Shown: positions 36,980-46,733, counted from the first letter of the stretch. The stretch is 64,000 nucleotides of DNA from Paenibacillus auburnensis (GCF_927798115.1 NZ_CAKMMG010000001.1:1798001-1862000); one strand, 5' to 3'. The notes: generated from the letters alone by a model not told the origin. Translations and numbers: made by a program.

Positions 36980-37088
36980 GTTAACTTCCCTCCGATTACA
37001 CCATTTCCGCTCCATTCTCTATGCTGCTCCACTTCGCTATAACAGTCAAGTATTATCACTTCCTCTTTGCGGCGATCCCTGGCCGCAC

Positions 37089-37127
37089 AAAAAGCCGTAC
37101 GGAGCAGGAATTGCTCCGTACGGCTTT
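37089..37127 (-). terminator. Terminator of the nucleoside operon
   Basis: Perfect 16-bp stem (AAAGCCGTACGGAGCA and complement) with a 5-base loop; a T run follows on the minus strand. Confidence 0.93.
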
Positions 37128-37159
37128 CACTTTATAGAAACGTAGACGTCAAATTATAC

Positions 37160-38491
37160 TTAGTACCGGGTTACGCCATCCTTTGTTACAAGCGCGAATA
37201 CCAGCGGCTGCGGTGGAACCGGCTGAGCGGAAATACGGTAAGCTTCCAGCACCTTCGCTTCCGCCTCCTGCACCTTGCTCTCGCTGGCGTCGTTCACATG
37301 CAGTACGGCAAGCGTGTCGCCTGCGGCAACAGCATCGCCGACCTTAAGCGATAACTGAATGCCGACACCGAGATCAATCAGCGATTCCTTGGTTTCACGG
37401 CCTGCACCAAGCAGCATGGCAGCCACGCCGATTTCCTCGGCCTGGATGCTCTCGACATAACCAGCAGACGCTGCCTTGACCTCAATGAAGCGACTGGCTG
37501 ACGGCAGGGTATCCGGTGCCTCGACCTGTGAAACATCGCCGCCCTGTGCGGATACCATCTGCTTGAACTTATCAAATGCGCTGCCGTCCTCAATATGGGA
37601 CATCAGGATCGTCCGCGCTTCGGCTTCGTCCTTCGCTTTGCCGCCGAGGACCAGCATCTGGCTACCCAGAATGAGGCAGACCTCCTGCAGATCCTTTGGC
37701 CCGTGGCCTTTTAAGGTCTCGATGCCTTCCTTGATTTCCAGCGCATTGCCGATGCCGAAGCCCAGCGGCTGGTCCATATCACTGATGACCGCAACCGTGT
37801 TGCGGCCCAGATGCGTACCGATATCGACCATGGCCTGGGCCAGGGCAATCGAATCGTCGAGCGTCTTCATGAACGCACCGCTGCCGGTTTTGACGTCAAG
37901 CACGATGGCGTCTGCGCCGGCGGCGATTTTTTTGCTCATGACGGAGCTGGCAATCAGCGGAATGGATTCCACGGTTGCAGTCACGTCACGCAGCGCATAC
38001 AGCTTCTTGTCGGCAGGAGTAATATTACCGGATTGCCCGATAACAGCCGCGCCGATATCGCCGACCTGGGCGAAGAACTGCTCACGGCCCATCTCCACCG
38101 AGAAACCGCTGATCGACTCAAGCTTATCGAGTGTGCCTCCTGTATGTCCCAGCCCGCGACCGGACATTTTGGCGACTGGAACTCCGGCGGAAGCAACCAG
38201 CGGTGCAAGCACCACCGTAGTTTTATCACCTACGCCGCCGGTGGAATGCTTGTCCACCTTAATGCCGGCGATAGGACTCAAGTCCACCTGGTCGCCGGAC
38301 ATCGCCATTTCCAGTGTCAGATCGCCGGTTTCCCGAGCGTTCATTCCCCGGAAGTATACCGCCATTGCCCAGGCGGAAATCTGGTAATCCGGAATTTCGC
38401 CTTTGCTGTAACCCTGGATCAGGTAGGCGATTTCCTCACGGCTTAGCTCGCCGCCGTCTCTTTTCTTCTGAATCAGATCAACCGCACGCAT
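37160..38491 (-). CDS. pdp: Pyrimidine-nucleoside phosphorylase
   Basis: 443 residues. The signature of thymidine/pyrimidine phosphorylases is intact: [17 protein letters not shown] (phosphate and nucleoside binding, about 81-97) and [19 protein letters not shown] (about 107-125). An all-alpha N-domain and a C-terminal domain complete it. It splits uridine, thymidine and deoxyuridine with phosphate. Its start overlaps the preceding purine nucleoside phosphorylase stop by one base (TAATG). Confidence 0.95.
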   Translation of the reverse strand: MRAVDLIQKKRDGGELSREEIAYLIQGYSKGEIPDYQISAWAMAVYFRGMNARETGDLTLEMAMSGDQVDLSPIAGIKVDKHSTGGVGDKTTVVLAPLVASAGVPVAKMSGRGLGHTGGTLDKLESISGFSVEMGREQFFAQVGDIGAAVIGQSGNITPADKKLYALRDVTATVESIPLIASSVMSKKIAAGADAIVLDVKTGSGAFMKTLDDSIALAQAMVDIGTHLGRNTVAVISDMDQPLGFGIGNALEIKEGIETLKGHGPKDLQEVCLILGSQMLVLGGKAKDEAEARTILMSHIEDGSAFDKFKQMVSAQGGDVSQVEAPDTLPSASRFIEVKAASAGYVESIQAEEIGVAAMLLGAGRETKESLIDLGVGIQLSLKVGDAVAAGDTLAVLHVNDASESKVQEAEAKVLEAYRISAQPVPPQPLVFALVTKDGVTRY

Positions 38492-39351
38492 TATACCTGT
38501 ACCTCACGCACAAACGCACGGACAAGTCCGATGAATTTCGGCTTGGTCAGGTTAGCTACTTTCACTACCTGCTCATGTGTCAGCGGCTCCAGCTCATCGC
38601 CAATCGCCATATCGGTGATACAAGTGATACCAAGCACGCGCAGCTTGCTGTGGCTGGCAACAATCACTTCCGGCACAGTGGACATGCCGACCGCGTCTCC
38701 GCCCAGGTAAGCGAGCATTTTCAGCTCAGCCGGTGTCTCATACGTCGGGCCGCTGATGCCGGCATAGACGCCTTCCTGCAGCACAAGCGCTTCACCGTCA
38801 ACACCTTTGACGTCAACCGCCAGCTTTTTGGCCAGCTCAATGTATTCAGGGTCATAGGCACGGGACATATCCGGGAAACGTACACCCAGCTCCGGATCAT
38901 TCGGTCCGATCAGCGGGTTGTCACCGGTCATATTGAGATGGTCTGTGATCAGCATCAAGTCACCGGCTTTGAACGCCCGGTTCATGCCGCCCCCGGCATT
39001 GGTAATGACCAGCGTTCCTACGCCCAGCTTAGCCATTACATATACAGGCAGCACAACTTTGCGCATTTCATAGCCTTCATAATAGTGGAAACGGCCCTGC
39101 ATGATGATTACATCCTTGCCTTCCAGCTTACCGATAACGAACCGGCCGGCATGACCTTCCACTGTGGAACGCGGGAAATGGGGAATTTCTTCGTAAGGCA
39201 GATAGACTGCGTCTTCAATCTGGTCGCCCAGATCACCAAGACCCGAACCTAGAATCAGTCCGATGCTTGGGCTGTACTGTCCGAATTTGGACTTGATATA
39301 TGCAGCCGCTTCTTTTACTTGGGTACCGTAAGCGATAGTTGTCTGTGTCAT
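38491..39351 (-). CDS. Purine-nucleoside phosphorylase paralogue (trimeric PNP type)
   Basis: 286 residues of the trimeric PunA/PupG type: [19 protein letters not shown] (phosphate loop), [13 protein letters not shown] (His about 70), [20 protein letters not shown] and [17 protein letters not shown]. The usual TNAAGG at the active site reads TNAGGG here, while the adjacent paralogue keeps NAAGG. Members convert inosine/guanosine and deoxy forms to base plus (deoxy)ribose-1-phosphate. It follows the paralogue by 75 bases with its own GGGAGG site. Confidence 0.9.
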   Translation of the reverse strand: MTQTTIAYGTQVKEAAAYIKSKFGQYSPSIGLILGSGLGDLGDQIEDAVYLPYEEIPHFPRSTVEGHAGRFVIGKLEGKDVIIMQGRFHYYEGYEMRKVVLPVYVMAKLGVGTLVITNAGGGMNRAFKAGDLMLITDHLNMTGDNPLIGPNDPELGVRFPDMSRAYDPEYIELAKKLAVDVKGVDGEALVLQEGVYAGISGPTYETPAELKMLAYLGGDAVGMSTVPEVIVASHSKLRVLGITCITDMAIGDELEPLTHEQVVKVANLTKPKFIGLVRAFVREVQV

Positions 39352-39426
39352 GAGATGAGCCTCCCGGAATGAATAGTTTTGCGTACAATATAATTTTTCA
39401 ACAGATGCCGGTTTGAACAGCGTAGC

Positions 39427-40248
39427 CTACATCTTCGGAATAAAAGCCAGAACCAGCTTCAAAAAGTGCTCGCGCACACGTTCTGCCGTCTCCATCACCT
39501 CGGCATGATTCAAAGGCTGTTCCAGAATACCTGCAGCCATATTGGTAATGCAGGAGATTCCCAGCACTTCAATACCGGCATGGCGGGCCACGATTGTCTC
39601 CGATACAGTGGACATTCCTACGGCATCTGCACCCTGGCGGCGCAGCATGACGATTTCAGCCGGTGTTTCATAGTTCGGGCCAAGCAGCCCGGCATAAACG
39701 CCTTCCTTGAATTCAAAATTTTGCGCTGCCGCAGCTTCTTTCGCTACTGCAATCAGACGCGGGCTGTAGGCGGTCGACATATCCGGGAAACGTACGCCAA
39801 GCGCATTATCATTCGGTCCAGTCAGCGGATTGCGGCCGGTCAGATTCAAGTGATCCGTGATCAGCATCAGGTCACCTGGAGTGAAGTCAGTGTTCACACC
39901 GCCTGCAGCATTGGTAACGAGCAGGCTGTTTACGCCCAGCTCTTTCATGACACGCACCGGAAATGCAGTTGTCTCAGGGCCATAGCCTTCATACATATGG
40001 AAGCGGCCTTTCATCATGACAACCCGGCGGCCTTCGATCATGCCGATCAGCAGTTCGCCTTCATGCCCTTCTACTGTGGAGACAGGGAAATGTGGGATAG
40101 CATTGTAGGGAATTACGACTTCATCTGTAATCAGATCGGCCAGAATGCCCAGACCGGAGCCGAGAATCAAGCCGATTTCCGGAGCTACCGTACATTGATC
40201 TTTAATATATGCTACTGCTTCTTGAATGTGGTCTTGAGTCACTGCCAT
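39427..40248 (-). CDS. pupG: Purine-nucleoside phosphorylase (PupG type)
   Basis: 273 residues with all trimeric PNP landmarks: [62 protein letters not shown] and [18 protein letters not shown], ending ITNMAAG. Position between drm and dacF matches Bacillus subtilis pupG, so this is the likely orthologue and the downstream copy the extra one. AAGGAGGC precedes the ATG. Confidence 0.93.
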   Translation of the reverse strand: MAVTQDHIQEAVAYIKDQCTVAPEIGLILGSGLGILADLITDEVVIPYNAIPHFPVSTVEGHEGELLIGMIEGRRVVMMKGRFHMYEGYGPETTAFPVRVMKELGVNSLLVTNAAGGVNTDFTPGDLMLITDHLNLTGRNPLTGPNDNALGVRFPDMSTAYSPRLIAVAKEAAAAQNFEFKEGVYAGLLGPNYETPAEIVMLRRQGADAVGMSTVSETIVARHAGIEVLGISCITNMAAGILEQPLNHAEVMETAERVREHFLKLVLAFIPKM

Positions 40249-40296
40249 GGTTGTTGCCTCCTTGAGGTTATGCCCGTATCATCCAGGGCTTCTTTA

Positions 40297-41475
40297 TTAT
40301 TTGAGTTCTGCCAAAAAGCTTGTCCCGTACTGCGGCGCTTTCGCCCCGAAATTATCTGCAATCGTTGCAGCAACATCAGAGAAGGTCTGGCGGATGCCGA
40401 GGCTGCCCGGCGTTTTGAATCTTGGGCTGTAAATGAGCAGCGGCACATACTCACGCGTATGATCCGTTCCGCTATGGATCGGGTCATTCCCGTGGTCGGC
40501 CGAAATAATCAGCAGATCATCTTCGCTAAGTGTTGACAGCAGTTCCGGCAGGGCTTCGTCAAAAACCTCCAGTGCACGCCCGTACCCTTCCGGATCACGG
40601 CGGTGGCCGTACAAGGAATCAAAGTCTACCAGATTGGTGAACAGGAAGCCGTCAAACGGCTTGCGCAGCTCGTCAATCGTGATCTGAATGCCATGCTCAT
40701 TGCTCTTGGTCGGGTAAGAGGCTGTAACACCTTCTCCGGTAAAGATATCATTGATCTTACCGACAGCGATAACATCTTTGCCGATGTCTTCCAAAGCGTT
40801 CATAATCGTCGGTTCCGGAGGCTTCACGGCATAGTCATGACGGTTAGGGGTACGTTTGAAGTCTCCCGGCTGGCCGACATAAGGACGGGCAATGACGCGG
40901 CCTACGGAGAATTCAGGTGCCATCGTCAGCTCACGGGCGATTTTGCAGGCACTGTACAGCTCTTCCAGCGGAATAATCTCCTCATGGGCTGCAAGCTGGA
41001 ACACGCTGTCTGCCGAAGTGTAGACTATCCAGGCTCCGGTCTTCATCTGCTCTTCACCGTATTCTACCAGAATCTCTGTGCCGGAAGCCGGTTTGTTCCC
41101 GATGACTTTGCGTCCAGTTGCCGCCTCGAACTTCTCAATCAGTTCAGCGGGGAAGCCGTCCGGATACACATTGAACGGTACCTCAATCTTCAGCCCCATC
41201 AGTTCCCAGTGGCCGGTCATCGTATCTTTACCTACAGAGACCTCCTGCATTTTGCCGTAATATCCGGTTGGCGCCTCTACAGGTTCAAGCGGCGGCAGCG
41301 GCGCAATATTCGCCAGGCCTAATCTTTGCAGGTTCGGCAGCTTGAGGCCCGGCACCCGCTCCAGAATATGTCCCAGTGTATGGGAACCTTTATCTCCGAA
41401 ACTTTCGGCATCCGGCGCTTCACCGATACCCACACTATCCAGCACAATAAATCCGATCCGTTTAAATGAGGACAT
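40297..41475 (-). CDS. deoB: Phosphopentomutase
   Basis: 392 residues (drm in Bacillus). Alkaline phosphatase superfamily: metal ligands in [15 protein letters not shown] (about 9-23), the phospho-acceptor Thr in [14 protein letters not shown] (about 83-96), [18 protein letters not shown], and [23 protein letters not shown] near the C-terminus. It interconverts (deoxy)ribose-1-phosphate and 5-phosphate, the step after the nucleoside phosphorylases encoded next. First gene of the operon; a structured leader region lies upstream. Confidence 0.96.
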   Translation of the reverse strand: MSSFKRIGFIVLDSVGIGEAPDAESFGDKGSHTLGHILERVPGLKLPNLQRLGLANIAPLPPLEPVEAPTGYYGKMQEVSVGKDTMTGHWELMGLKIEVPFNVYPDGFPAELIEKFEAATGRKVIGNKPASGTEILVEYGEEQMKTGAWIVYTSADSVFQLAAHEEIIPLEELYSACKIARELTMAPEFSVGRVIARPYVGQPGDFKRTPNRHDYAVKPPEPTIMNALEDIGKDVIAVGKINDIFTGEGVTASYPTKSNEHGIQITIDELRKPFDGFLFTNLVDFDSLYGHRRDPEGYGRALEVFDEALPELLSTLSEDDLLIISADHGNDPIHSGTDHTREYVPLLIYSPRFKTPGSLGIRQTFSDVAATIADNFGAKAPQYGTSFLAELK

Positions 41476-41526
41476 TCATTCATTCACTCCTTAGAAGTTT
41501 GCATTCTCTGCGGTCTTAATTCAAAC

Positions 41527-41660
41527 AAGAAGAAACGGCTCTACCTTCTTCCGCAGGGGTGACTCCCCTGGAAAGCCAGCGGGAAATAGCCCGCATGTTA
41601 GGTACCCGTTTTCTTGCGAAAGAACCTTCCGGCTTTACCGATGCTCCGGCCATTCTTTCA
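41527..41660. other. Unidentified structured region upstream of deoB
   Basis: Within 135 bases there are at least four compact inverted repeats. They are AAGAAG/CTTCTT (41527-41550), CAGGGG-TGACT-CCCCTG (41554-41570), GCGGG-AAATAG-CCCGC (41579-41594) and TTCTT-GCGA-AAGAA (41611-41624). A CCGG/CCGG pair follows further right. On the minus strand this would be the 5' leader of deoB, ending about 50 bases before its start. None has a proper T run, and I do not recognise a known riboswitch class. Confidence 0.4.
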
Positions 41661-41752
41661 GTATGATTCCATCATAACTATCTTACTCACAAAAAGCATC
41701 TTTTTAGCACGTTAATGTACCGGGTAACGACTAGCCAGCCTCTAAAGACTGT

Positions 41753-42646
41753 TTACTTGGCCCGCGGATGATGGCTCTCGTAGACTTCCTTCATATTTTT
41801 GCGGGCGATTCCGCTATACACCTGTGTAGTAGAGATATCGGCATGGCCGAGCATCTGCTGAACCGAGCGGAGATCCGCACCACCTTCCAGTAAATGAGCG
41901 GCAAAGGAATGCCTCAAGGTATGCGGTGTAATATCCTGTTCAATATGGGCTTCACGCGCGTATTTTTTAATGATTTTCCAGAATCCCTGACGGGTTAGCC
42001 GTCCGCCGAGACTATTCAGAAACAAAGCAGGCTCATCCTGATTCCCCCGCAGCAGCTTGTCCCGCAACCCGGCTGTGTAGGCAGCAACGCTGTCTGCAGC
42101 AATGGTACCGATCGGTACCACCCGCTCTTTGCCGGATGCTGCACTGCAGCGGGCGAATTTCAGCTCCGTCTGCACGTCCTCTACATTCAGGGAGATCAGT
42201 TCAGAGACGCGGATACCGGTTGCGTACAGCAGCTCCAGCATTGCCTTATCCCGCATGCCCTGCGGACTGCTCTCATCAGGTGCAGCCAGCAGCCGCTCAA
42301 TTTCCCCAATACTCAGTATCATCGGCGGCTTCTTGTTGGGTTTGATCATTTCCATATCAAGCGTAGGGTCCTGCTCAATCAGCCTTGCCTTAAGCAAATA
42401 GTGAAAAAACGCGCGCAGCGATACCGTGTTCCGGTTCACCGTGGCGGTTGCCCGCCCGGCACCGCGGAGTCCGGCGAGATACTGAATGAGATGCGATCTT
42501 CTAATCTCCTCCGGTGATACGATCCCCCGCTCCCCGGCGAATTCCAAAAACTGCGAGATATCGCGTCCATAAGATTCCAGCGTACTCGAAGACAGACCTT
42601 TATCAACGGACAGATATTGCATAAAAGGCTGCAAATGTGACTTCAT
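41753..42646 (-). CDS. xerD: Site-specific tyrosine recombinase XerD
   Basis: 297 residues from the ATG at 42646 (GGGAGAG 8 bases upstream). N-terminal SAM-like domain (QPFMQYLSVDKGLSSSTLESYGRD). The catalytic domain has Arg in ATGIRVSELISL (about 150), HTLRHSFAAHLLEGG (His and Arg), GHADISTTQVYSGIARKN (His and nucleophile Tyr). It resolves chromosome dimers at dif with XerC. The fur-yqzK-xerD-drm context matches the housekeeping xerD of Bacillus, not a mobile-element integrase. Confidence 0.93.
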   Translation of the reverse strand: MKSHLQPFMQYLSVDKGLSSSTLESYGRDISQFLEFAGERGIVSPEEIRRSHLIQYLAGLRGAGRATATVNRNTVSLRAFFHYLLKARLIEQDPTLDMEMIKPNKKPPMILSIGEIERLLAAPDESSPQGMRDKAMLELLYATGIRVSELISLNVEDVQTELKFARCSAASGKERVVPIGTIAADSVAAYTAGLRDKLLRGNQDEPALFLNSLGGRLTRQGFWKIIKKYAREAHIEQDITPHTLRHSFAAHLLEGGADLRSVQQMLGHADISTTQVYSGIARKNMKEVYESHHPRAK

Positions 42647-42800
42647 TCTACTCACTCTCCCGTCTGCTCAGGCTGCTCTTCGCGGCTATGCAGCATTTAG
42701 GCATGTGAGCCTGGCAACCGGCCTGTAATAACAAACCGGGCAAACTCACCTTTGCTACATTCGACAGACTTCTAGCTTTTTCCTGCTTTTGGCCGCAGCT

Positions 42801-43034
42801 TCACTCGCCGTACCAGTAGTACAGCCGCAGGCGCTGCCCGGCATTCAGCCCTTCTTCGGGATACGGGGACTCCTGAAACGCCCGGACAGCCGAGCCTTCC
42901 GGAATTTCATAATGATCTACCGGACTGATCCAGGCGCCGATCCAGTTCAGCGCATAATAAAAAAGGCAGCTCAGGGCAACCAGCAAAGTCATAAAATACA
43001 ACCGGCGCACCGTTTTGGGCACAGAGATAATCAT
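42801..43034 (-). CDS. YqzK-like DUF4227 membrane protein
   Basis: 77 residues with one TM helix (about 13-33) and an extracytoplasmic tail carrying YPEEGLNAGQRLRLYYWYGE. Length, sequence feel and position between fur and xerD match YqzK/DUF4227. Function unknown. Confidence 0.85.
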   Translation of the reverse strand: MIISVPKTVRRLYFMTLLVALSCLFYYALNWIGAWISPVDHYEIPEGSAVRAFQESPYPEEGLNAGQRLRLYYWYGE

Positions 43035-43177
43035 TTAAGATACCTCCTAAAAGTTTAGTAACGATGAAGCGCTTTGTACAAAATAGTCTGCGAAAATATA
43101 GTTACCACTCACGTTAACTCGTCCTAAACTGTATGCGCCGGATACTGATAGTATGTATTTCTTCTGGAAAAATCATT

Positions 43178-43213
43178 TAAAAAGCCCCCTCCGGCAGATA
43201 CCGGGGAGAGCTT
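43178..43213 (-). terminator. Terminator after fur
   Basis: AGCCCCCTCCGG pairs with CCGGGGAGAGCT; TTTTTAAA follows on the minus strand. The rest of 43035-43238 shows no gene. Confidence 0.75.
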
Positions 43214-43238
43214 GTGCGGTAATTCCTCATCTATAAGC

Positions 43239-43706
43239 TTATTCGGGAGCGTTGCCGTCCGCAGCATTCTTATCATTACAACGATGGCAAATCCCGTGAA
43301 AATCAAGTCTATGATCAAGCACCGTAAAATTATAATCCTTCTCAAGCCGCTCTTCCAGCGGTCCCAGCCAGTCCTCGCGAATCTCGTCCATCGAGCCGCA
43401 TTGTACACAGATCAGATGATGATGATGATGTTTAGCTGTATCCGTCCGCAGATCATAGCGGGCAACACCGTCTCCGAAATTAATCTTCTCCACGACATGA
43501 AGTTCGCTGAGCAGTTCCAGGGTACGATATACGGTGGCGAGACCGATCTCGGGAGCCTTCTCTTTTACAAGCATAAACACATCTTCAGCGCTTAGATGAT
43601 CATCTTCATTCTCCAGCAGCACTCTTAAGGTCGCTTCCCGTTGGGGCGTAAGCTTATATCCTTGGGATTGTAGCTGTTGTTTTATCTTGTCTATCCGGGC
43701 TTCCAC
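43239..43706 (-). CDS. fur: Ferric uptake regulator (Fur family)
   Basis: 155 residues. Winged helix (YKLTPQREATLRVLLENEDDHLSAEDVFMLVKEKAPEIGLATVYRTLELL) then the dimerisation domain with the metal-binding HHHHHLICVQCGSMDEI and a second zinc pair CHGICHRC near residue 140. Position beside yqzK and xerD identifies it as Fur rather than PerR or Zur. It probably represses the Fur-box operon at 11.2-14.5 kb. Confidence 0.93.
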   Translation of the reverse strand: MEARIDKIKQQLQSQGYKLTPQREATLRVLLENEDDHLSAEDVFMLVKEKAPEIGLATVYRTLELLSELHVVEKINFGDGVARYDLRTDTAKHHHHHLICVQCGSMDEIREDWLGPLEERLEKDYNFTVLDHRLDFHGICHRCNDKNAADGNAPE

Positions 43707-43836
43707 CTATCTCCCTCCCCCTTGGAAAATTACCGCACCGGGCACAAAACCACTTCTTACATTATAGGGGGAGTCGCTTTGAGAAGTCAAACGCTTTTAG
43801 AATAGGTTCAAGAGCAGGTTCACCCGGCATATATGC

Positions 43837-43871
43837 AAAAAAAAGGGACCCCGCCGGCGTCCGGCAGGGCC
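43837..43871 (-). terminator. Terminator after spoIIM
   Basis: GGCCCTGCCGG/CCGGCGGGGTCCC-type GC-rich stem followed by T8 on the minus strand. Confidence 0.88.
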
Positions 43872-43955
43872 AAGTTCTATTATAAGGGGGTCATGGGACT
43901 ACTATAAGCCCCGAAGCTTAAAATAGAATGAATGAAAGATAAAGGTTTGATGAAA

Positions 43956-44579
43956 TTAAACCAGCATCGGTGTCACCCATCTCATCATCTCCGGCGTCAC
44001 CCAAGCCTCGAAACAGGAAATACCCAGTACGAGCACGGCCATCCCGAGGGAGAGCAGCGTATACATGGCAAAAGGTCTGGTCACCGGCGTACGCCGCTGG
44101 CCCAGCACGCGGCTGCGGATCATCAGCAGGGAAAAGGCGATAGCCGCTGCACTGCTGACCAGCAGTACCGGAATCAGCACAAGATTGTGCGGAGCCACTG
44201 AGACAAGCGCGAACAACATCCCATGCCAAGAATATTCGCTGACCAGGCAGCCGACCGTAAAGCCGATCAGCACCCCTTTGAGAAAATCAAGGATCAGAAT
44301 CCCCGGCAGTCCGATCACCGACAAGCCCAGAATCCAGATCAGTCCGACCCACTTCAGATTGAGCGCGGCAATGCTCCAGTAGGAATCAGGAGCGGCGGGC
44401 AGTCCCTGCTGATCCACAGTGACAAAGAAATTACCCAGGTAATCACCCAGCTCCTGCTGCTGATCAAGTGTCAGCGCACTTACAATAAGTGCTCCAAAAA
44501 CGACCCCAACCAGGAATAATACCGCAACAAAAATATAAAGAGGCGTCTGTTCCTTAATCATCAGCCGCAAACTGCGCAT
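43956..44579 (-). CDS. spoIIM: Stage II sporulation protein M
   Basis: 207 residues with about five TM helices. It opens LRLMIKEQTPLYIFVAVLFLVGVVFGALIVSAL, typical of SpoIIM. It forms the DMP complex with SpoIID and SpoIIP that drives septal thinning and engulfment. Location beside fur is the same as in Bacillus subtilis. Confidence 0.92.
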   Translation of the reverse strand: MRSLRLMIKEQTPLYIFVAVLFLVGVVFGALIVSALTLDQQQELGDYLGNFFVTVDQQGLPAAPDSYWSIAALNLKWVGLIWILGLSVIGLPGILILDFLKGVLIGFTVGCLVSEYSWHGMLFALVSVAPHNLVLIPVLLVSSAAAIAFSLLMIRSRVLGQRRTPVTRPFAMYTLLSLGMAVLVLGISCFEAWVTPEMMRWVTPMLV

Positions 44580-44681
44580 AGGGACGTTCTCCTTTCAGGT
44601 CACATGTTACACCATATGAGGAAACGTCCCGCTGTATGACTTGTCCTTTGGATATGAGAGTGGATCAGGCGCAAGAGCCCG

Positions 44682-45881
44682 CTATCTCTCGGTGTTCTTC
44701 ACTTTACCGTAAGTCCCGCCGCCTCCGGATGTCAGTGCAAGCTGGCCGGTACGCGCCAGAACGATCTGTGCCGCTAATTGGGATCCCGCGATTTGAGCAA
44801 GCTCCGCCTCGCCGGCACGGTGCAGGATATTCATCTCCGTGCCAAAAGCCGCCAGCAACGCATTCATTTTGGCCTTGCCCAGCCCTGGGATAAACTCGAG
44901 CGGAACCTGGTAGTGATAAGGCGGGCGATGTGCCGGAACAAGCGGCTGCTCCCTGTCAGCGATATGCAATATCCGGTCAAACACCCCTTGCACCAGCTTA
45001 GGGCTGCCGCAATAGGGGCAGCGTTCCGAGGTGGCATACGCCTCGTCGATAATGCTGCCGCATCCCGCGCAGTAGCTCCGGTGATACTTGCCTAGCCGCG
45101 GATTCAGGCCGAAATTGGCACTCACCCTCCGGCCCTCACGGCGCTCCAGCGCAAGGCGCAGCTCGCTGAACGAAGGTTTCGCCATCTCAATTACATTGTA
45201 CTCGCGGCCGATTTTGCCGAGGGAATGCGCGTCGGAATTGGTCAGGAAGGTATAGCTGTCCAGCTCGGAGATATACCCCGCCATTTCCGAATCCGCGCTG
45301 AGGCCAAGCTCAACCGCCGCAATCCGCTCCAGATCAAACAGCTCCGCCATCCGCTCCGCCGCACAACCATATAGCCCTTTATGCGGTGTAAAGATATGCG
45401 CGGGAATCAGTATGCCTCCCCGTCCGCAGATCTCATCCTGCAGGTCTCTGGAGGAGGCATACAGGCGCTGCGAGCTGAGGTTGATATTGCGCATATACCG
45501 GCTCATCCAGCCGCTGAAATCCTCCATGGCTGCAAGGTCCGGCATGAAAGCCAGCACATGACATTCCTTACGCCCGGGCTCGCGGATTTCGATTTCGCTC
45601 CCGAGCAGGAGAGTTGTCCCCCGGTAAGCAATCCCCCCGCCTTCCGCCGTGGTCATTTCACCTGATTCCAGAGAATCCCGGATATCCTGCAGCACGCCCG
45701 GCGAATGGCTGTCAATGATGCCGATCAGCTCTATCCCCTTGCGCTCCGCCGCTTCTATGGCGATATTGGCGAAGGTGAGGTTCCGGCTCCCGCTGATTTT
45801 GACTGCCTGTCCCGCCGAGGTCCGCCCGATATGCACATGCAGATCGCAGTATAAGCTGCGCAGCTTCGGTTCTAGTGCCAT
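44682..45881 (-). CDS. Endonuclease Q-like PHP-domain protein
   Basis: About 399 residues from the ATG at 45881; the frame extends to 45908 but without a ribosome binding site. The PHP metal-binding motifs are SLYCDLHVHIGRTS (about 8-21), IIDSHSP and NSDAHSLGKIG. A zinc-ribbon reads CAGCGSIIDEAYATSERCPYCGSPK (about 276-300). A helix-hairpin-helix follows (FIPGLGKAKMNALLAAFG). This is the domain order of EndoQ, which cuts 5' of deaminated bases (uracil, hypoxanthine) in DNA. Overlaps the nudF end by 10 bases. Confidence 0.85.
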   Translation of the reverse strand: MALEPKLRSLYCDLHVHIGRTSAGQAVKISGSRNLTFANIAIEAAERKGIELIGIIDSHSPGVLQDIRDSLESGEMTTAEGGGIAYRGTTLLLGSEIEIREPGRKECHVLAFMPDLAAMEDFSGWMSRYMRNINLSSQRLYASSRDLQDEICGRGGILIPAHIFTPHKGLYGCAAERMAELFDLERIAAVELGLSADSEMAGYISELDSYTFLTNSDAHSLGKIGREYNVIEMAKPSFSELRLALERREGRRVSANFGLNPRLGKYHRSYCAGCGSIIDEAYATSERCPYCGSPKLVQGVFDRILHIADREQPLVPAHRPPYHYQVPLEFIPGLGKAKMNALLAAFGTEMNILHRAGEAELAQIAGSQLAAQIVLARTGQLALTSGGGGTYGKVKNTER

Positions 45882-46444
45882 TGACCTGTCAGCGTATAGA
45901 GATGCCATGCGTACACTGCCATCATCGTTTTGGCGTCGGCAATCCGCCCGTCTGCAATGTACTGGTACGCTTCCTCCAATGTCAGCTCGGAGACCTCTAA
46001 AAATTCATCCTCATCCAGCGCCATATCCCCCGGCTGGGCATTGTCGGTCACATACAGATGAATGATTTCATCCGCGAAGCCGGGTGAAGTATAGAAGGAT
46101 TTCAGCAGCTTCAGCTCTCCGCTGTGAAAGCCGGTTTCTTCCTGCAGCTCACGTCCTGCGGCGGCCAGCGGGTCCTCGCCTTTATCCAGCTTGCCTGCGG
46201 GAATCTCCACTTCCGTACGGTGCATCGGCTGACGGTATTGCTCTACGACCAGCATTTTATTGTTGTTCAGTGCCAGTACCGCCACAGCACCGGGATGTTT
46301 CACCACCTCGCGGGTAGCGGTATTGCCGTCCGGCAGCTTCACGGTATCTACCTGAAGGGTAATGATTTTGCCTTCAAAAATCGGCTGCGTGGATAATGTC
46401 TCTTCGTCTAATGCCGGGTTGCGGTTTATTTCATCTTTTTTCAT
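45872..46444 (-). CDS. nudF: ADP-ribose pyrophosphatase (NUDIX hydrolase)
   Basis: 190 residues from the ATG at 46444 (AAAGGAG about 11 bases upstream). Nudix box GKLDKGEDPLAAAGRELQEETGFHSG has the GX5EX7REUXEEXGU pattern. The N-terminal ITLQVDTVKLPDGNTATREVV and VEQYRQPMHRTEVEIPAG match ADP-ribose pyrophosphatases, as in Bacillus NudF. Translationally coupled to the EndoQ-like gene; divergent from mciZ. Confidence 0.92.
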   Translation of the reverse strand: MKKDEINRNPALDEETLSTQPIFEGKIITLQVDTVKLPDGNTATREVVKHPGAVAVLALNNNKMLVVEQYRQPMHRTEVEIPAGKLDKGEDPLAAAGRELQEETGFHSGELKLLKSFYTSPGFADEIIHLYVTDNAQPGDMALDEDEFLEVSELTLEEAYQYIADGRIADAKTMMAVYAWHLYTLTGQWH

Positions 46445-46521
46445 AGTTTCATGGTCTCCTTTAACTGGGCTCTGCATAAGGTGTATTATAGCAAACTTAA
46501 GGGGAAAGAAGGAATGCAGGC

Positions 46522-46695
46522 ATGAAGGACATTCTTATCCGTACAAGCACATCAGCGGTTACAATCGTAGGCAAGCCTGAGCAGATCAAAGCAGTCATTG
46601 CAGGCTGGATACAAAAATACGGACGTGATATGCCCCTGGCTTACGTTCTTCGGCTTCAGGCAGAGTCCCGGATTCATCCGCCCAAAGCCGGCTGA
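46522..46695 (+). CDS. mciZ: MciZ-like Z-ring formation inhibitor
   Basis: 57 residues, too short for most ORF filters. The stretch VTIVGKPEQIKAVIAGWIQKYG matches the VGK...I...L.EYG core of Bacillus subtilis MciZ (40 residues), and the gene sits divergently next to nudF as there. MciZ is made in the mother cell during sporulation and caps FtsZ filaments. AAGGAATGC precedes the ATG. The C-terminal extension (RDMPLAYVLRLQAESRIHPP) is longer than in B. subtilis. Confidence 0.8.
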   Translation: MKDILIRTSTSAVTIVGKPEQIKAVIAGWIQKYGRDMPLAYVLRLQAESRIHPPKAG

Positions 46696-46733
46696 ATCAT
46701 ACACTTGCCCGCCTTCACCCGCCGGCTAAACAT

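Noticed and set aside
37476..41322. Several long plus-strand open frames opposite the nucleoside operon
   Set aside because: They mirror highly conserved enzyme genes on the minus strand and show no domain or start signal.
41753..42646. Tyrosine recombinase as a sign of an integrated mobile element
   Set aside because: The fur-yqzK-xerD-deoB context is the conserved housekeeping xerD locus. No att repeats or phage genes are present.
43035..43100. Possible degenerate copy of the bkd-operon 65-bp repeat (GTTTaGTA ... TACAAAA)
   Set aside because: Only the a-type arms can be suggested and spacing differs; similarity may be chance in AT-rich DNA.
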